Assembly (NCBI RefSeq): GCF_009755605.1
Contig: NZ_WPNZ01000035.1
Location: 38,569-102,568, forward strand
Source of the DNA: Streptomyces typhae
GTDB taxonomy: Bacteria > Actinomycetota > Actinomycetes > Streptomycetales > Streptomycetaceae
Reading direction: 5' to 3'
DNA length: 64,000 bases
How positions within the stretch are numbered: position 1 is the first letter of the stretch; the number at the start of each line of letters is the position of its first letter. Below the pieces are notes generated by a model. The model searched no databases, was not told the DNA's origin, and was given only the letters and a program-made list of their open reading frames with translations. The translations under genes were made by a program, and so were the position numbers. Of the stretch, positions 63,871-64,000 are shown in pieces.

Positions 63871-64000
63871 CTGAGAGGTCATTTTCATCTGTAGTGCGGC
63901 GTTATCTATGCTATTGCGCCTACTGACGCCCTGATGCGAAGGGGGCTGTCGAGCTGGTCGGGCTCGTTGAGGCGGATGGTGTGGCATCCGGGGCAGGAGT
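63871..64000 (+). mobile_element. start of a second IS5-like element, cut by the window edge
   Basis: CTGAGAGGTCATTTTCATCT (63871-63890) aligns with the left end of the IS at 51033 (CTAAGAGGTCGTTTTCCTCT). About 80 bases further on, GCTGGTCGGGC and CGGATGGTGTGG recur in the same order. The transposase start would lie beyond base 64000. Confidence 0.7.

Overview
The window is high-GC actinobacterial DNA, almost certainly Streptomyces. The evidence is very strong GC bias at third codon positions, rare TTA codons, GTG starts, ATGA and GTGA start-stop overlaps, and many Streptomyces-restricted families (DUF6083, DUF6262, DUF6461, replication-relaxation proteins). The decisive markers are two tap-tpg pairs (11130-13931 and 52708-55381), which encode the telomere-associated and terminal proteins that cap linear Streptomyces replicons. 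The DNA therefore probably comes from a linear plasmid or a chromosome arm. No telomere sequence was recognised, so the ends lie outside the window.

Layout. 0-2 kb: CoiA-like gene and scraps. 1.9-10.5 kb, minus strand: a four-gene type II Wadjet (JetABCD) cassette with 4-nt overlaps. 11.1-13.9 kb: tpg1-tap1, same strand. 14-16.5 kb: a hypothetical gene divergent from a small XRE regulator, with three palindromic operators between them, then a frameshifted DUF6083 gene. 17-18.9 kb: UvrD-like helicase and a 69-aa protein. 19.1-26.6 kb: a Tn7-like module tnsA-tnsB-tnsC-tniQ, in which TniQ carries five long helicase-associated (HA) repeats. It is followed directly by a 5'-truncated helicase whose tail is built from the same HA module. 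28.2-30.2 kb: Tn554-like integrase remnant with DUF6262, fused into a DUF4238 gene. 30.4-31.7 kb: a Pycsar pair (nucleotide cyclase plus PycTM effector). 32-37.1 kb: replication-relaxation protein, repeat-dense spacer and MobF-type relaxase. 37.4-39 kb: toxin-antitoxin debris and a GNAT-membrane fusion. 40-48.2 kb: signalling genes (STAS, HTH-TM-solute-binding fusion, ECF sigma operon), three of which carry a TTA (bldA-dependent) codon. 48.5-52.7 kb: relics, a RelE-like toxin-antitoxin pair, an IS5-family element and iteron-like repeats. 52.7-55.4 kb: tpg2-tap2. 56-64 kb: small DUF genes, a second replication-relaxation gene broken by an amber codon, and the start of another IS5-like element.

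How the genes fit together. This is accessory, mosaic DNA built from end-maintenance genes (tap-tpg), transfer genes (relaxase, replication-relaxation), defence (Wadjet against circular plasmids, Pycsar against phage, RelE-like pair) and mobile elements. At least four genes are broken by single-nucleotide indels, which fits a decaying subterminal region or residual sequencing error. The most novel item is the Tn7-like module whose TniQ is fused to an HA-repeat array matching the tail of the helicase next to it.
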